A DNA stretch of 64,000 nucleotides from the NCBI RefSeq assembly GCF_023283485.1, contig NZ_JAKILU010000011.1, positions 1 to 64,000 on the forward strand. The letters are read 5' to 3'. The translations under genes and the position numbers were made by a program. This DNA is from Shewanella glacialipiscicola (GTDB taxonomy: Bacteria > Pseudomonadota > Gammaproteobacteria > Enterobacterales > Shewanellaceae). This document shows positions 22,687 to 31,873 of the stretch, in pieces (position 1 is the first letter of the stretch; every line of letters begins with the position of its first letter). The notes under the pieces are model-generated. The model ran no database searches and was not told where the DNA came from. It was given only the letters and a program-made list of their open reading frames with translations.

Positions 22687-23471
22687 TGATGCAAATTAGC
22701 TCTGTATTGCTTGGCCTGAGGTGATGCTGGGAATTTGGCAAGCAATAAAATACCAAATCTTTTCACAGCGGCATCATCATTCACTGCCTGCTCTATTTGA
22801 ATTCCGAGCGCTAAACTTTCTGGAGTTTGTTCTGCAACTTGGTGATAACGCGCTAATTGATTTCGCGCCTGTATATAATCACCTAGTTCGGCTTCTAACT
22901 CAGCTAACTCCAGCAACGACACCGAACGTCTCGGGTCATACTTTAACGCCATCTGAAAATACTGTCTTGCCTTTTCTGCTTGTCTAGCTTCTCGGCTACA
23001 AAGGCCTAAGTTTTCATAACTTGAAGCAGTACGCGTATATTTGGGCATTTCAATTGCGGCCAAAAACATTTTTTCAGCTTTGTTGTATTGCTTTTGTTGA
23101 CACAAAAACACCCCGAAATTATTCATGGAATCGCCAGAGGCGTCCTTAGTACTAATGGCATTCATGTACGACTCTTCGGTACGTACTAAATCGCCCACGG
23201 TTTGGTAGTAATAAGCCAAAGCAATATGGACATCTTCAAGCTCTGGAGCATATTCTAATGCTTTATCGAGATTATATTTAGCTTGTTCTGAATTGCCTCG
23301 ATTTAAATAGGTTAATCCCAGTTGCATCCGCTCACGCGCAGCGGCGACCTTGTCTAACTTTCGCTCCGAAACAGGAATATCGGTTCCGGTATAAGTACGC
23401 TCAGTAACGCACCCTGTAATGAATAAAGACAGGGTTAACACTAACGAAAACTTTGGCAATCCATGCTTCAT
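22683..23471 (-). CDS. pilF: Type IV pilus biogenesis/stability lipoprotein PilF (PilW)
   Basis: 262 residues from the ATG at 23471; a TTG start eight codons upstream is less likely. Lipobox FITGC (Cys21) marks an outer-membrane lipoprotein, followed by about six TPR repeats such as AYYYQTVGDLVRTEESYMNA and YFQMALKYDPRRS. It is the pilotin for PilQ secretin assembly in type IV pili. The location between rlmN and rodZ is conserved in many gammaproteobacteria. The window also carries pilT and pilU at 45-47 kb, so retraction and assembly parts are encoded apart. Confidence 0.93.
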   Translation of the reverse strand: MKHGLPKFSLVLTLSLFITGCVTERTYTGTDIPVSERKLDKVAAARERMQLGLTYLNRGNSEQAKYNLDKALEYAPELEDVHIALAYYYQTVGDLVRTEESYMNAISTKDASGDSMNNFGVFLCQQKQYNKAEKMFLAAIEMPKYTRTASSYENLGLCSREARQAEKARQYFQMALKYDPRRSVSLLELAELEAELGDYIQARNQLARYHQVAEQTPESLALGIQIEQAVNDDAAVKRFGILLLAKFPASPQAKQYRANLHQ

Positions 23472-23503
23472 TGGCAAGCCTATAAATCTGTGCAAACAAA
23501 GAG

Positions 23504-24625
23504 TTAATCCATTGTGACTGATATCTGGTTTTCTTGCATGCGTTTTTTTGCTAAACGCTTGGTTCTATCGCGAATATCTCCGGCTAACTGACCACAGGCC
23601 GCATCAATATCATCGCCACGGGTTTTACGCACAATCACAGTAAAACCGTATTCCATTAACACCTTAGAAAAACGATCAATTCGAGAATTAGACGAACGGC
23701 CGTAAGGTGAACCAGGGTAAGGGTTAAATGGAATTAAATTTATCTTACAAGGCGTATCAACCATCAATTTAGCTAACTCATGGGCTTGGTCTGTGCTGTC
23801 GTTAATATGATCGAGCATCACATACTCAACTGTGACGCGGCCACGGTTAGCATTGGACTTAGCAATATAACGACGAATACCCGCTAAAAACTCATTCAGC
23901 GGATATTTTTTATTAACGGGGACTAAAATATCACGCAGCTCATCATTTGGTGCATGAATACTGACCGCAAGAGCCACATCAATCGCATCACCTAATTTAT
24001 CTAACGCTGGAACCACGCCTGATGTTGATAGGGTCACGCGACGTTTTGATAAACTAAAACCAAAATCATCGAGCATGATGTCCATTGCAGGAATAACGTT
24101 AGCTAAATTCAATAATGGCTCGCCCATGCCCATCATCACCACGTTCGTGATAGGACGCTCGCCGGTGTCTTTAGCAAAACCTAAAAAGTGCGATACACGC
24201 CAGATTTGGCCGACGATTTCAGAAACCGTTAAGTTACGGTTAAACCCTTGCTGGCCGGTAGAGCAGAAAGTACATTCAAGGGCACATCCCACCTGTGATG
24301 ACACACATAAGGTGGCACGTTCTTCCTCGGGAATATAAACCGTTTCGACTTCTTGGCCTTGGCCAACGTTGATCGCAAATTTAATGGTACCATCGGTCGA
24401 CTTTTGAAAACTGGCTATTTCAGGTGCAACGATTTCGCAGCGCGCCGCCAACTTTTGACGTAACACTTTGTTGATGTTGGTCATCTCTTCGAAGTCACTG
24501 ACACCGAAATGATAAAGCCATTTCATGAGTTGGTCGGCACGAAAGGGTTTTTCCCCCATATCCGCAAATAATGCGCGCATTGCCTTACGATCAAGGTCTA
24601 ACAAATTGATCTTTTTTTCACTCAT
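23504..24625 (-). CDS. rlmN: Dual-specificity RNA methyltransferase RlmN
   Basis: 373 residues from the ATG at 24625 (GAGG nine bases upstream), rather than the frame start at 24661. Radical-SAM cluster motif CALECTFC (Cys114, Cys118, Cys121). The mechanistic cysteines are Cys344 in DIDAACGQ and probably Cys107. It methylates C2 of A2503 in 23S rRNA and A37 in some tRNAs, a modification affecting proofreading and antibiotic sensitivity. It is the first gene of the minus-strand run through der. Confidence 0.97.
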   Translation of the reverse strand: MSEKKINLLDLDRKAMRALFADMGEKPFRADQLMKWLYHFGVSDFEEMTNINKVLRQKLAARCEIVAPEIASFQKSTDGTIKFAINVGQGQEVETVYIPEEERATLCVSSQVGCALECTFCSTGQQGFNRNLTVSEIVGQIWRVSHFLGFAKDTGERPITNVVMMGMGEPLLNLANVIPAMDIMLDDFGFSLSKRRVTLSTSGVVPALDKLGDAIDVALAVSIHAPNDELRDILVPVNKKYPLNEFLAGIRRYIAKSNANRGRVTVEYVMLDHINDSTDQAHELAKLMVDTPCKINLIPFNPYPGSPYGRSSNSRIDRFSKVLMEYGFTVIVRKTRGDDIDAACGQLAGDIRDRTKRLAKKRMQENQISVTMD

Positions 24626-24776
24626 ATAACTAACCTCAACATCAAAAACCGAATCCTGCAACAGGGCGGCGAATTATACAGACGCAAATAAATTTTAGCC
24701 AGTAACTCAATTAACCTATGATAGAATACTGCTGGGCTAATGTTGGCCTAAAATACGGAGTTGTAATTCCACCTAT

Positions 24777-25868
24777 ATGTTAACCCTCATCATTATAGTG
24801 CTTGTCGCTGTCGCAGTATCTTTTCTGTGCAGTGTGTTCGAAGCGGTTCTTCTTTCTGTTACCCCCAGTTATATCGCTTCACTCGAACAGACCGACAGTG
24901 CCGCAGCCTCTCGTTTACGTAAATTGAAAGAGAATGTCGAGGCTCCTTTAGTGTCAATTCTCACCCTAAATACGATTGCACATACCGTCGGCGCTGCCGT
25001 TGCGGGTGCTCAGGCTGCAAAAGTATTTGGTGACGACATGCTAGGTGTGTTTTCAGGCGTATTAACCTTTATTATCCTGTTCTTCTCAGAAATTATTCCT
25101 AAATCACTGGGTGCCAATCATTGGCGTAGTCTCGCACCGAGTGTTTCTATTGCCGTGACATGGATGAAGCGTGTCACTAAACCGCTGATCTGGATGTCAC
25201 TGCAAGTGACTCGTTTAATGGGTAAAGGCGATGACGGCCAATATATCCGCCAAGAAATGAGCGCAATGGCAAAAATCGGCCATGAATCGGGTGAGCTCGA
25301 TGAGCAAGAGTCAAAGATTTTAACTCAAATGCTTAAAGTACGAGATATGCCAGTCACCGCAATTATGACGCCACGTACTGTGATGTTCTCATTACCGATT
25401 GATTTAACGCAAAATGAGTTTGTGCGCCAATATCGCGAAAAGCCTTTTAGCCGTATTCCTGTGTATGACCAAGATCATGATGATGTGATTGGTTACATCA
25501 CTCGTACCGATGTTCTGCTGGCTGAGCGTTATACACCAGACGCCCCGATTGGTGAACTTAAACGCAGTCTATTTGTGGTGCCTGAAACGGCAAAAATCCT
25601 GCCATTATTTGAGAGAATGATTAAACGTAATACCCAAATTGCTATGGTCGTTGATGAATACGGCAGCAGCCAAGGAATCGTTACTCAAGAAGATATTATC
25701 GAGTCTATGTTAGGACTGGAGATTGTTGACTTGAACGATCCTGCCACCGATATGCAACAATTAGCCCGAAAACTGTGGACTAAACGCATGAAACAAAAAG
25801 GCATTCGTCTATCCGATGATGGTGATTTTGAAGCCGCATCCGATGACGATGAAGCCAAATCTGGCTAA
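24777..25868 (+). CDS. CNNM/DUF21-CBS domain membrane protein
   Basis: 363 residues. The N-terminal CNNM (DUF21) domain has about four helices, with SEIIPKSLGANHW as a family signature. A CBS pair follows at about 190-310 (MTPRTVMFSLPID and VPETAKILPLFERM...VVDEYGSSQGIVTQED). The C-terminal tail is acidic. Unlike E. coli YfjD/CorC proteins, there is no CorC_HlyC transporter-associated domain after the CBS pair. The family includes Mg2+/Co2+ exporters and proteins labelled hemolysin-like. A role in divalent cation handling is inferred. The ATG lacks a close ribosome site: GGAG is 16 bases away. Confidence 0.85.
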   Translation: MLTLIIIVLVAVAVSFLCSVFEAVLLSVTPSYIASLEQTDSAAASRLRKLKENVEAPLVSILTLNTIAHTVGAAVAGAQAAKVFGDDMLGVFSGVLTFIILFFSEIIPKSLGANHWRSLAPSVSIAVTWMKRVTKPLIWMSLQVTRLMGKGDDGQYIRQEMSAMAKIGHESGELDEQESKILTQMLKVRDMPVTAIMTPRTVMFSLPIDLTQNEFVRQYREKPFSRIPVYDQDHDDVIGYITRTDVLLAERYTPDAPIGELKRSLFVVPETAKILPLFERMIKRNTQIAMVVDEYGSSQGIVTQEDIIESMLGLEIVDLNDPATDMQQLARKLWTKRMKQKGIRLSDDGDFEAASDDDEAKSG

Positions 25869-25893
25869 AACGCGTATAATTCAGCAATTAATG

Positions 25894-25924
25894 AAGTAAG
25901 GGAGCCTAGCTCCCTTACTTGTTT
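25894..25924 (+). terminator. Terminator after the CNNM-CBS gene
   Basis: A 12-base-pair perfect stem AAGTAAGGGAGC / GCTCCCTTACTT with a CTA loop, followed by GTTTT, 25 bases past the stop codon. Confidence 0.75.
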
Positions 25925-25967
25925 TAGGGGAGACAGCTATCATTTCCCGCCGTAATAGAGGTCAGTT

Positions 25968-27713
25968 ATGAAACAGAGTTACACACTCTCACTCGCGCAC
26001 ATTAATGATACCCATTCCAATTTTGAACCTAGCCGCGTGCAATTTAATCTAACAGTAGGTCATCTTAAGCTTGATATGACTAGCCATAGCGGTGGTTATG
26101 CCCGTATTGGCCATCATATTGCCAAGGCGCGCCAAGCGGCGACTGAAGCCAATACACCTTTTATCTTTTTGCACGGCGGCGATAGCTTTCAGGGTACACT
26201 TTATTTCAGCCACTTTAAGGGTAAGGCTAACGCTCACTTACTCAACTTGTTAGCGCCCGATGCGATGGTCATTGGTAATCACGATATCGATGAAGGTAAC
26301 GCAACACTTGCCGAGTTTGCTAAGCAGATTGATTTCCCATTGCTTGCGGGCAATATGGATTTAAGCCAAGAGGATATTAATAAACCGGGTTGTTTGCGCG
26401 GTTTACCTAATATTTTGGACTATGACCATGAACTAAAACTAGCCAAATACCTACTTAAGCCTTTTCACGATAAAACGCTGGCCATCATCGGCATTACCTT
26501 AGATCAGATGAAAGAGATAGCACGTCCCGATCCCGATACCCATTTTGTTGATGCCATTGCCACCACGGCGCGTACGGTTGAGCATCTTAAACAACAAGGT
26601 ATCAAGCATATTATTGTACTCAGTCATTTAGGCTTAGATCAGGATAAACGTCTTGCGGCCGAAATCGAGGGCATTAGCCTTATCGTAGGGGGACATACTC
26701 ATACGTTACAGGGCGATTTTAACGCGCTGGGTTTGAGTAATATGCCCTACGGTGAAGTCATCAATAACACGCCAATAGTGCATGCGGGCAAATATGCTGA
26801 AGTGGTCGGCCTAGCCGAGATAACCTTTGATGCTGAAGGTAAAATGCTAACCTTAAACGGCGGCAACTACTTCATGCTCGATCAACATTTTGTGCTAAGT
26901 GCTAACGTCGCGGTCAACGATACCGACTACCAAGCTGTACGTCAGCAACTCAACCAACATCCACATATTTTGTGGGACGAAGCCGATGCTGATATCGCCG
27001 GCGTGATTAGGGACATCTATAAACCCGCTATTGCCGAGATGGAAAATTATGTCATCGCACAAGTTCCTAAAAATTTAGTCCATACTCGTTTGCCCTCAAA
27101 AAGTTTGCCCCACGGCAGTCAAATTGCGCCTTGGGTGAGTCGCAGCATGTTTCAAGAGGCTAAACTTGTTGACCCACGGATAAACTTTGCCCTGCATAAC
27201 GCTGGCGGTGTGCGCCAGTCTGTTTCCCAAGGGCAATTGACGCTTGCTGATGTGATGGGGCAATTACTGCCATTCGAATTACCGCTAGTAAAGTATGAAA
27301 TCCAAGGCCAGTTTCTGTATCAAGCATTAGAGTCTGCCATTAACTCCGCCACTAACAATAGCGTGCTGGGTACAGGTGCAGGTAGCTTCCCGTATACCTA
27401 TGGTTTACGTTACTACTACGATGGTAGACGGCCATTGGGCGAGCGTTTATTTAGGCTAGAAATGATGCAACAGGGCAGCCAATCCCTTTGGCAAACAGTA
27501 GAATATGAATCACTGTATGTAGGTGTTTCAACCTCTTACACCGCTGCAGGGAAAGAAGGTTATCATCCACTATTGCAAGCACGCTGGCAGGAATCGATGG
27601 AATCATTGACCTTACCACAGGCATTTATTCGTTTTTTAAAGCGCTCACCTAATTTATCGGATTTGTGGTCACAACACGTGCATTACACCAGCCACAGGCC
27701 GCGCGGCAAATAA
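25968..27713 (+). CDS. Cytoplasmic 5'-nucleotidase/metallophosphatase (UshA-like)
   Basis: 581 residues. N-terminal metallophosphatase with LAHINDTHSNF (Asp14, His16), HGGDSFQGTLYF, VIGNHDIDEG and GGHTHT, the dinuclear metal site residues. The C-terminal 5'-nucleotidase domain has HNAGGVRQSV and FPYTYGLRYYYDG substrate-loop residues. Relatives such as UshA and NadN are periplasmic, but this one begins MKQSYTLSLAHIND with no signal peptide, so a cytoplasmic role is likely. Substrate is unknown: nucleoside mono- or diphosphates, UDP-sugars or NAD are possible. AGAGG precedes the ATG. It is apparently monocistronic. Confidence 0.85.
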   Translation: MKQSYTLSLAHINDTHSNFEPSRVQFNLTVGHLKLDMTSHSGGYARIGHHIAKARQAATEANTPFIFLHGGDSFQGTLYFSHFKGKANAHLLNLLAPDAMVIGNHDIDEGNATLAEFAKQIDFPLLAGNMDLSQEDINKPGCLRGLPNILDYDHELKLAKYLLKPFHDKTLAIIGITLDQMKEIARPDPDTHFVDAIATTARTVEHLKQQGIKHIIVLSHLGLDQDKRLAAEIEGISLIVGGHTHTLQGDFNALGLSNMPYGEVINNTPIVHAGKYAEVVGLAEITFDAEGKMLTLNGGNYFMLDQHFVLSANVAVNDTDYQAVRQQLNQHPHILWDEADADIAGVIRDIYKPAIAEMENYVIAQVPKNLVHTRLPSKSLPHGSQIAPWVSRSMFQEAKLVDPRINFALHNAGGVRQSVSQGQLTLADVMGQLLPFELPLVKYEIQGQFLYQALESAINSATNNSVLGTGAGSFPYTYGLRYYYDGRRPLGERLFRLEMMQQGSQSLWQTVEYESLYVGVSTSYTAAGKEGYHPLLQARWQESMESLTLPQAFIRFLKRSPNLSDLWSQHVHYTSHRPRGK

Positions 27714-27774
27714 ACGCTGCACCTGGTAGTTGCGCATCCTTCCTAAATGGCAAACTCAAACTTAAAGCGGCAAC

Positions 27775-28668
27775 TTAAAATAGCCAAGCACATTGGGGTA
27801 AGCGCTCAGTAAACCATGCCTGCGCTTTACCCTCTTTATCTTTACGCCAAGCCATAAATACCTTTTGGGCTGGACGCGGGATTTCTACCTGACAAGCAAC
27901 TAACGCCCCCGTAGCCAATGCATCCAAGATCAGGTGCTTTGGAATATAGCCCACACCTAACCCTAATTGCTGCGCCTTAATTTTGGTCTGCATATTCGGC
28001 ACTCTAATCACTTGGCGACTATCAAATAAACCGCTTGAACGTTGCGCTAGTGCGGTTGAACTATCGGCTACCACAATCGAGGGAAACTGCAATAAGGCCT
28101 CAGTCGGAATAGGATCTCTATGTTGCGCTAATGGGTGGGCAGGATTTAAAGCAAACACAAACTCTAATTCACCCATTTCAACCACATGATATTGGCCTTT
28201 GGGCCTCTCACCCGTCACGCCAATCGCAATATCGGCACGGCCCGAATAGAGTGCATCCCAGCCGCCACCCAAGGACTCTTCACTAATATTCACGGCCACT
28301 TGCTTGCCTAGCTCAGTAAATTCACCAATCAACTGCAACAGGGGTAAATCTGGCACCACGGTATCTATGGCTAAGGTTAGCGAAGACTCCCAGCCCGTCT
28401 CCAATTGACGTACTGCCTCTTCAAGCCTTGATGTTGCGGCGAGGATTTCTCGACCTTGGCGCAATACCAGTTGACCAACTAAGGTCAGCTCTGCGCGCTG
28501 GCCTTTACGTTCGAATAATTTCGTCCCTAAATCACTTTCTAGTTTTTGTACTGTGTAAGTCAACGCCGACGGTACTCGAAACAAAGACTCCGCCGCAGCA
28601 GAGAAACTGCCCTTTTTATCAATCGCATCGAGCACGATTAATCCATCAAGACTAATAGATGGCAACAT
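27775..28668 (-). CDS. LysR-family transcriptional regulator divergent to DoxX/pirin
   Basis: 297 residues from the ATG at 28668, with AGAGG five bases upstream; the longer GTG start two codons earlier is less likely. N-terminal winged helix-turn-helix (LIVLDAIDKKGSFSAAAESLFRV, about 9-70), then a periplasmic-binding-like effector domain. The gene is divergent from doxX-pirin, the usual layout for a LysR regulator controlling its neighbours. A perfect palindrome, TTCAAATTATTTGAA, lies just upstream of its ribosome site, and a near-copy precedes doxX. It resembles E. coli YhaJ-type regulators, which are linked to DoxX/pirin genes (yhaH-yhaK-yhaJ region). Confidence 0.9.
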   Translation of the reverse strand: MLPSISLDGLIVLDAIDKKGSFSAAAESLFRVPSALTYTVQKLESDLGTKLFERKGQRAELTLVGQLVLRQGREILAATSRLEEAVRQLETGWESSLTLAIDTVVPDLPLLQLIGEFTELGKQVAVNISEESLGGGWDALYSGRADIAIGVTGERPKGQYHVVEMGELEFVFALNPAHPLAQHRDPIPTEALLQFPSIVVADSSTALAQRSSGLFDSRQVIRVPNMQTKIKAQQLGLGVGYIPKHLILDALATGALVACQVEIPRPAQKVFMAWRKDKEGKAQAWFTERLPQCAWLF

Positions 28669-28680
28669 ACACACCTCTTG

Positions 28681-28695
28681 TTCAAATTATTTGAA
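28681..28695. promoter_or_regulatory. Palindrome next to the LysR start, candidate operator
   Basis: TTCAAATTATTTGAA is a perfect 15-base palindrome containing a T-N11-A LysR-type core. It lies 13 bases upstream of the LysR start codon, where bound protein could repress its own gene. Confidence 0.55.
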
Positions 28696-28834
28696 ATAAA
28701 AATTGAAAATGTTCCGATTTTTTTCAGTAAAGATCAAGTCTACACTGCTTAGCAATAGAGGTGTTCTTTCAGATACACGACTAAAGACAATGAAGAACCC
28801 GTTAATAACACGCTTAAATAATACTTAAACATAA

Positions 28835-28849
28835 TTTAAATAATTTGAA
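28835..28849. promoter_or_regulatory. Second copy of the palindrome next to doxX, candidate operator
   Basis: TTTAAATAATTTGAA matches the inverse of the 28681-28695 palindrome at 14 of 15 positions. It lies directly before the doxX ribosome site (GAAGGAA). Two copies flanking one divergent intergenic region suggest co-regulation by the LysR protein. Confidence 0.5.
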
Positions 28850-28863
28850 AGAAGGAACATACC

Positions 28864-29307
28864 ATGAAAACACTCATTACAAAAATACTGAAATCGGCAC
28901 CAAGTTTTGCACCTCTGGCACTGCGTATTCCTATCGGGATTATCTTAATCGCCCATGGTTCACAAAAACTGTTTGGCTGGTTTGGTGGCTATGGCTTAGA
29001 GGGAACAGGCCAATGGATGACGTCAATTGGCCTAACGCCGGGTTACTTAATGGCTTTAATGGCAGGTTCAAGTGAGTTTTTTGGTGGACTGTTGTTGTTA
29101 TTGGGTCTACTCACTCGCCCAACGGCTCTAGTATTGTCATTCACCATGGTTATCGCGATTTTCTCAGTACATATAGGTAATGGGTTGTTCCTTGCTAACA
29201 ACGGTTATGAATTTGGTTTAGCACTACTGGCAGCCACAGCATCACTGGCAGTTTCAGGTGCAGGTAAATTATCACTCGACAATCTTTTAGCTAGCCGCAT
29301 CAAATAA
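28864..29307 (+). CDS. DoxX-family membrane protein
   Basis: 147 residues with four hydrophobic helices. LALRIPIGIILIAHGSQKLFGWFGGYG is the conserved DoxX first helix with the HGxQKxFGWFGG signature (described, residues about 19-40), and LALLAATASLAVSGAGKLSLD is near the C-terminus. AAGGAA precedes the ATG. DoxX proteins are small inner-membrane proteins tied to redox stress and thiol balance; exact activity is not settled. It is 11 bases from the pirin gene, so they form one transcript, probably under the divergent LysR regulator. Similar to E. coli YphA/YqjF-type proteins. Confidence 0.9.
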   Translation: MKTLITKILKSAPSFAPLALRIPIGIILIAHGSQKLFGWFGGYGLEGTGQWMTSIGLTPGYLMALMAGSSEFFGGLLLLLGLLTRPTALVLSFTMVIAIFSVHIGNGLFLANNGYEFGLALLAATASLAVSGAGKLSLDNLLASRIK

Positions 29308-29318
29308 GGGGAATCAAG

Positions 29319-30029
29319 ATGATCACACTACGCAAAGCACAGGATCGCGGTCAGGCAGATTTAGGCTGGCTAAAGAGTCAACACACTTTCTCTTTTTCTA
29401 GCTACTACGATCCAGCCCACATGGGAATTTCATCCTTAAGAGTGATTAATGATGACACAGTGGCACCCGGCGCAGGTTTTGATACTCATGGTCATAAAGA
29501 TATGGAGATCATCAGTTACGTGATATCCGGCACTATCGCCCACAAGGATAGCTTCGGTAATATCAAAATCTTACCCGCGGGCGAGTTTCAATTAATGTCA
29601 GCGGGTAAAGGTATTTATCACAGTGAGTTCAATGCCTCTAATACTGAGCCGCTACACTTTTTACAGATTTGGATCCGCCCCGACACCTTAAGTATCGATG
29701 CGGGTTATCAGCAAAAAGCCTTCGAGCAAAGCTCTGCACTGACGGCCGTGGTGACTCCCACTGGTGACAATGGCACGCTTAAAGTACAACAAGATGCCAC
29801 CGTTTATCGTTTAATGCTGAGCGAAGGTGAAAGCGTAACAATGGACAGAACGCCCATACAAGTGAGTCGTCATCTGTATGTGCAATTGATTGAAGGCACA
29901 TTGGATATCAACGGCACGACATTGACCCCTGGTGATGGCGCACATTTAACCCAGCTTACCAGTGTCGACTTTAGCGCGACTGCTGGTCAAATCACCGCGT
30001 TAGTATTTGATTTATCAGCAAACGACTAA
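29319..30029 (+). CDS. Pirin-family protein (YhhW-like)
   Basis: 236 residues, a two-cupin protein. Metal ligands visible in THGHKDME (His57, His59) and HSEF (His101, Glu103). It starts MITLRKAQDRGQADLGWLKS, as in E. coli YhhW/YhaK. Some family members have quercetin 2,3-dioxygenase activity and others act as redox sensors; the natural substrate is unknown. It is cotranscribed with doxX (11-base gap). The DoxX-pirin-LysR grouping recalls E. coli yhaH-yhaK-yhaJ, which supports a response to electrophile or oxidative stress. Confidence 0.92.
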   Translation: MITLRKAQDRGQADLGWLKSQHTFSFSSYYDPAHMGISSLRVINDDTVAPGAGFDTHGHKDMEIISYVISGTIAHKDSFGNIKILPAGEFQLMSAGKGIYHSEFNASNTEPLHFLQIWIRPDTLSIDAGYQQKAFEQSSALTAVVTPTGDNGTLKVQQDATVYRLMLSEGESVTMDRTPIQVSRHLYVQLIEGTLDINGTTLTPGDGAHLTQLTSVDFSATAGQITALVFDLSAND

Positions 30030-30087
30030 AGTTTGATGCCATCGGTTTAATATTTAGCTGGCGCGAATTAACAGCAGTACTTACCTA

Positions 30088-30615
30088 TTAGAGGGCAAGG
30101 GTCATGCTAAAGTTAACCAGAACTTGAGCGGCCTGCCCTTTACTCTTATCTAGCGTATTTAAAAAGCGTTTATGCTCATTTCGGCGCGTACTACGAAAGC
30201 CCTGTTTCTCAAAAAAAGGCCGCGCTAAATAGGATGCTTCAACCATTAATCGTTTAAGGGCTAAGGCTTTTACTTGTTCAAATAACGCAAAATATAAAGT
30301 GGTTGCTACGCCAGAGCGTGCATATTCAGGATGGACAAATAAACATTCGATTTCGGCCGAAGCTTCAACCTCACTGTCATCACCCACCTTAAGATTGATA
30401 AAACCTACCAACATGTTTTCCGTCTCAGCCACCCAAATAGTGGTTCCTTTAAGACGCTCAAGCCAATAACTGTCGCTGCGGCTCTCGCCTTCGATATAAG
30501 CCCAAGCTGAACGTTCAGCAAACGAGTAATACTCGCCAGAGCCTTGCATAACACTTGCCTCAAAGATTGCCGCAAGCTGCGAAACATCCGCTGGCGTAAA
30601 TAGTCGAATCTTCAT
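30088..30615 (-). CDS. GNAT-family N-acetyltransferase
   Basis: 175 residues starting MKIRLFTPADVSQLAAIFE. It has a GNAT fold with the acetyl-CoA loop in LFVHPEYARSGVATTLYFALFEQ (residues about 95-118) and ASYLARPFFEKQGFRSTRRNE at the C-terminal side. Closest in style to E. coli YafP. Substrate unknown. The next gene upstream (30759-31268) is a paralogue with the same ASYLxxxxFxxxGF block, so this looks like an old tandem duplication. About 140 bases separate the two. Confidence 0.88.
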   Translation of the reverse strand: MKIRLFTPADVSQLAAIFEASVMQGSGEYYSFAERSAWAYIEGESRSDSYWLERLKGTTIWVAETENMLVGFINLKVGDDSEVEASAEIECLFVHPEYARSGVATTLYFALFEQVKALALKRLMVEASYLARPFFEKQGFRSTRRNEHKRFLNTLDKSKGQAAQVLVNFSMTLAL

Positions 30616-30758
30616 TCTCAGCCCTTAGATTCAATTGTTAATAGATTGAGATTAACGGTATTTTGCTACAAATAGAATAGTCACCTTCAACTGCCTTACG
30701 CCCATGCTTTACAGCACGATTCTTTGCACTACTGTTTAAAACCAAAGTTGAACAATGA

Positions 30759-31268
30759 TTAAATCTCTTTAACCATATAAAAGCCGCGAATAATTTGCCC
30801 TCGTTTTTGCTGGTAACTGGCCTGTACCTGCGTAAAGCCCATTTGATTAAATAATCCTTTCGATAAATAGGATGCATCCAGGCTCAAACGAGAATACCCC
30901 TGCGCCTTAGCCCAATCTTCTACAACAAGGTAAGCACGTTCGCCTAATCCCTTGCGCTGATAATCCGGATGTATATATAAACTATCAAGGTAACCTTGCT
31001 GGCTAAAATGGGTTTCAATATTAATGAAACCGATACAGATTGCCGATGTTGCTAGGGCATCTTTGGCCAATACCACCCACGCTTTTGAGCGTCTTAAGCG
31101 CAAATCCCAATGTTTAGCCGATCTTGGCGCCGCTGACCAAGCCGCAAGCTGCGCCGATGAATAACGGGCATGATTGATACTATGCACGCAAAGATGAAAT
31201 AACTCACTCACCTCAAGGGCATAACATGATTGATAAGGCTGGATGTCAAACTGTTCAAACGCCGCCAC
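30759..31268 (-). CDS. GNAT-family N-acetyltransferase, tandem paralogue
   Basis: 169 residues from a GTG at 31268 that is preceded by GGAGG at nine bases, a strong ribosome site. Acetyl-CoA loop in LYIHPDYQRKGLGERAYLVVEDWA and DASYLSKGLFNQMGFTQV near the C-terminus. It shares motif layout with the GNAT at 30088-30615 but little else at sequence level, so divergence is old. YafP-like; substrate unknown. The N-terminal 20 residues (AFEQFDIQPYQSCYALEV) are the least conserved part. Confidence 0.86.
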   Translation of the reverse strand: MAAFEQFDIQPYQSCYALEVSELFHLCVHSINHARYSSAQLAAWSAAPRSAKHWDLRLRRSKAWVVLAKDALATSAICIGFINIETHFSQQGYLDSLYIHPDYQRKGLGERAYLVVEDWAKAQGYSRLSLDASYLSKGLFNQMGFTQVQASYQQKRGQIIRGFYMVKEI

Positions 31269-31376
31269 TTAATTGTTCCTCCGACTAAAGCATAGCTAAA
31301 AATAGTGATATTTTGCCGCGTTTAGCCCCATTGAGATAGCCAAAAACTGATATTTAACGCCATTAAGCAATAGAAA

Positions 31377-31408
31377 CAAAAACGGCCTCGTAAATATCGA
31401 AGCCGCTT
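31377..31408 (-). terminator. Terminator after the small periplasmic protein
   Basis: Minus strand: GGC-TTCG / CGA-GGCC-type stem with an ATATTTA loop followed by TTTTTG, about 35 bases past the stop codon of the gene at 31445. Confidence 0.6.
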
Positions 31409-31444
31409 AATCGATGAGGTGCAAAGTGCACTCAATACAACTGA

Positions 31445-31747
31445 CTATTTCTTATCGATTTGACCCACAAATAACAGTTTATCAAAGGTGCGATTCAACG
31501 TTTTGCTAGTGAATTCATTCATCCACATTTGCTCAACTACAGACACTTTATCGCCTTTATTCACTTGAGTTTCAGGACCCGCTGCCCAAAAAGTTGTGTC
31601 AGCTTCTTTAATCTGTACGTAGGTGTAACCGCCACCATTCATAGTATCAACAACAGTACCTTCGTGGGTTACGCCCTGCGCCCAAGCACTTGACATGCCT
31701 AACGCTAACGTTGCTACCGCTGCTAATTTTACCAATTTTGCTATCAT
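31445..31747 (-). CDS. Small periplasmic NrfJ-related protein
   Basis: 100 residues. Signal peptide MIAKLVKLAAVATLALGMSS with cleavage after AWA (about residue 23). The mature part of about 77 residues has GGYTYVQIKEADTTFWAAGPE and NKGDKVSVVEQMWMNEF then LNRTFDKLLFVG, a pattern I associate with small OB-fold-like proteins annotated NrfJ-related. Role is not established; NrfJ itself sits near nitrite reductase genes in some bacteria. No cysteines or haem motif. It is a single gene with its own terminator. Confidence 0.65.
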   Translation of the reverse strand: MIAKLVKLAAVATLALGMSSAWAQGVTHEGTVVDTMNGGGYTYVQIKEADTTFWAAGPETQVNKGDKVSVVEQMWMNEFTSKTLNRTFDKLLFVGQIDKK

Positions 31748-31873
31748 GCCTATGTTCCTTTTGTTTTACTAATATGCCGCATTAAAGCACGCTCACAACA
31801 ATAAATCGCTAATCTCTATCACGAAATACAACACTTATCGCAAAAGCAATATTTTTATGCCAAGGAAGGGAAC

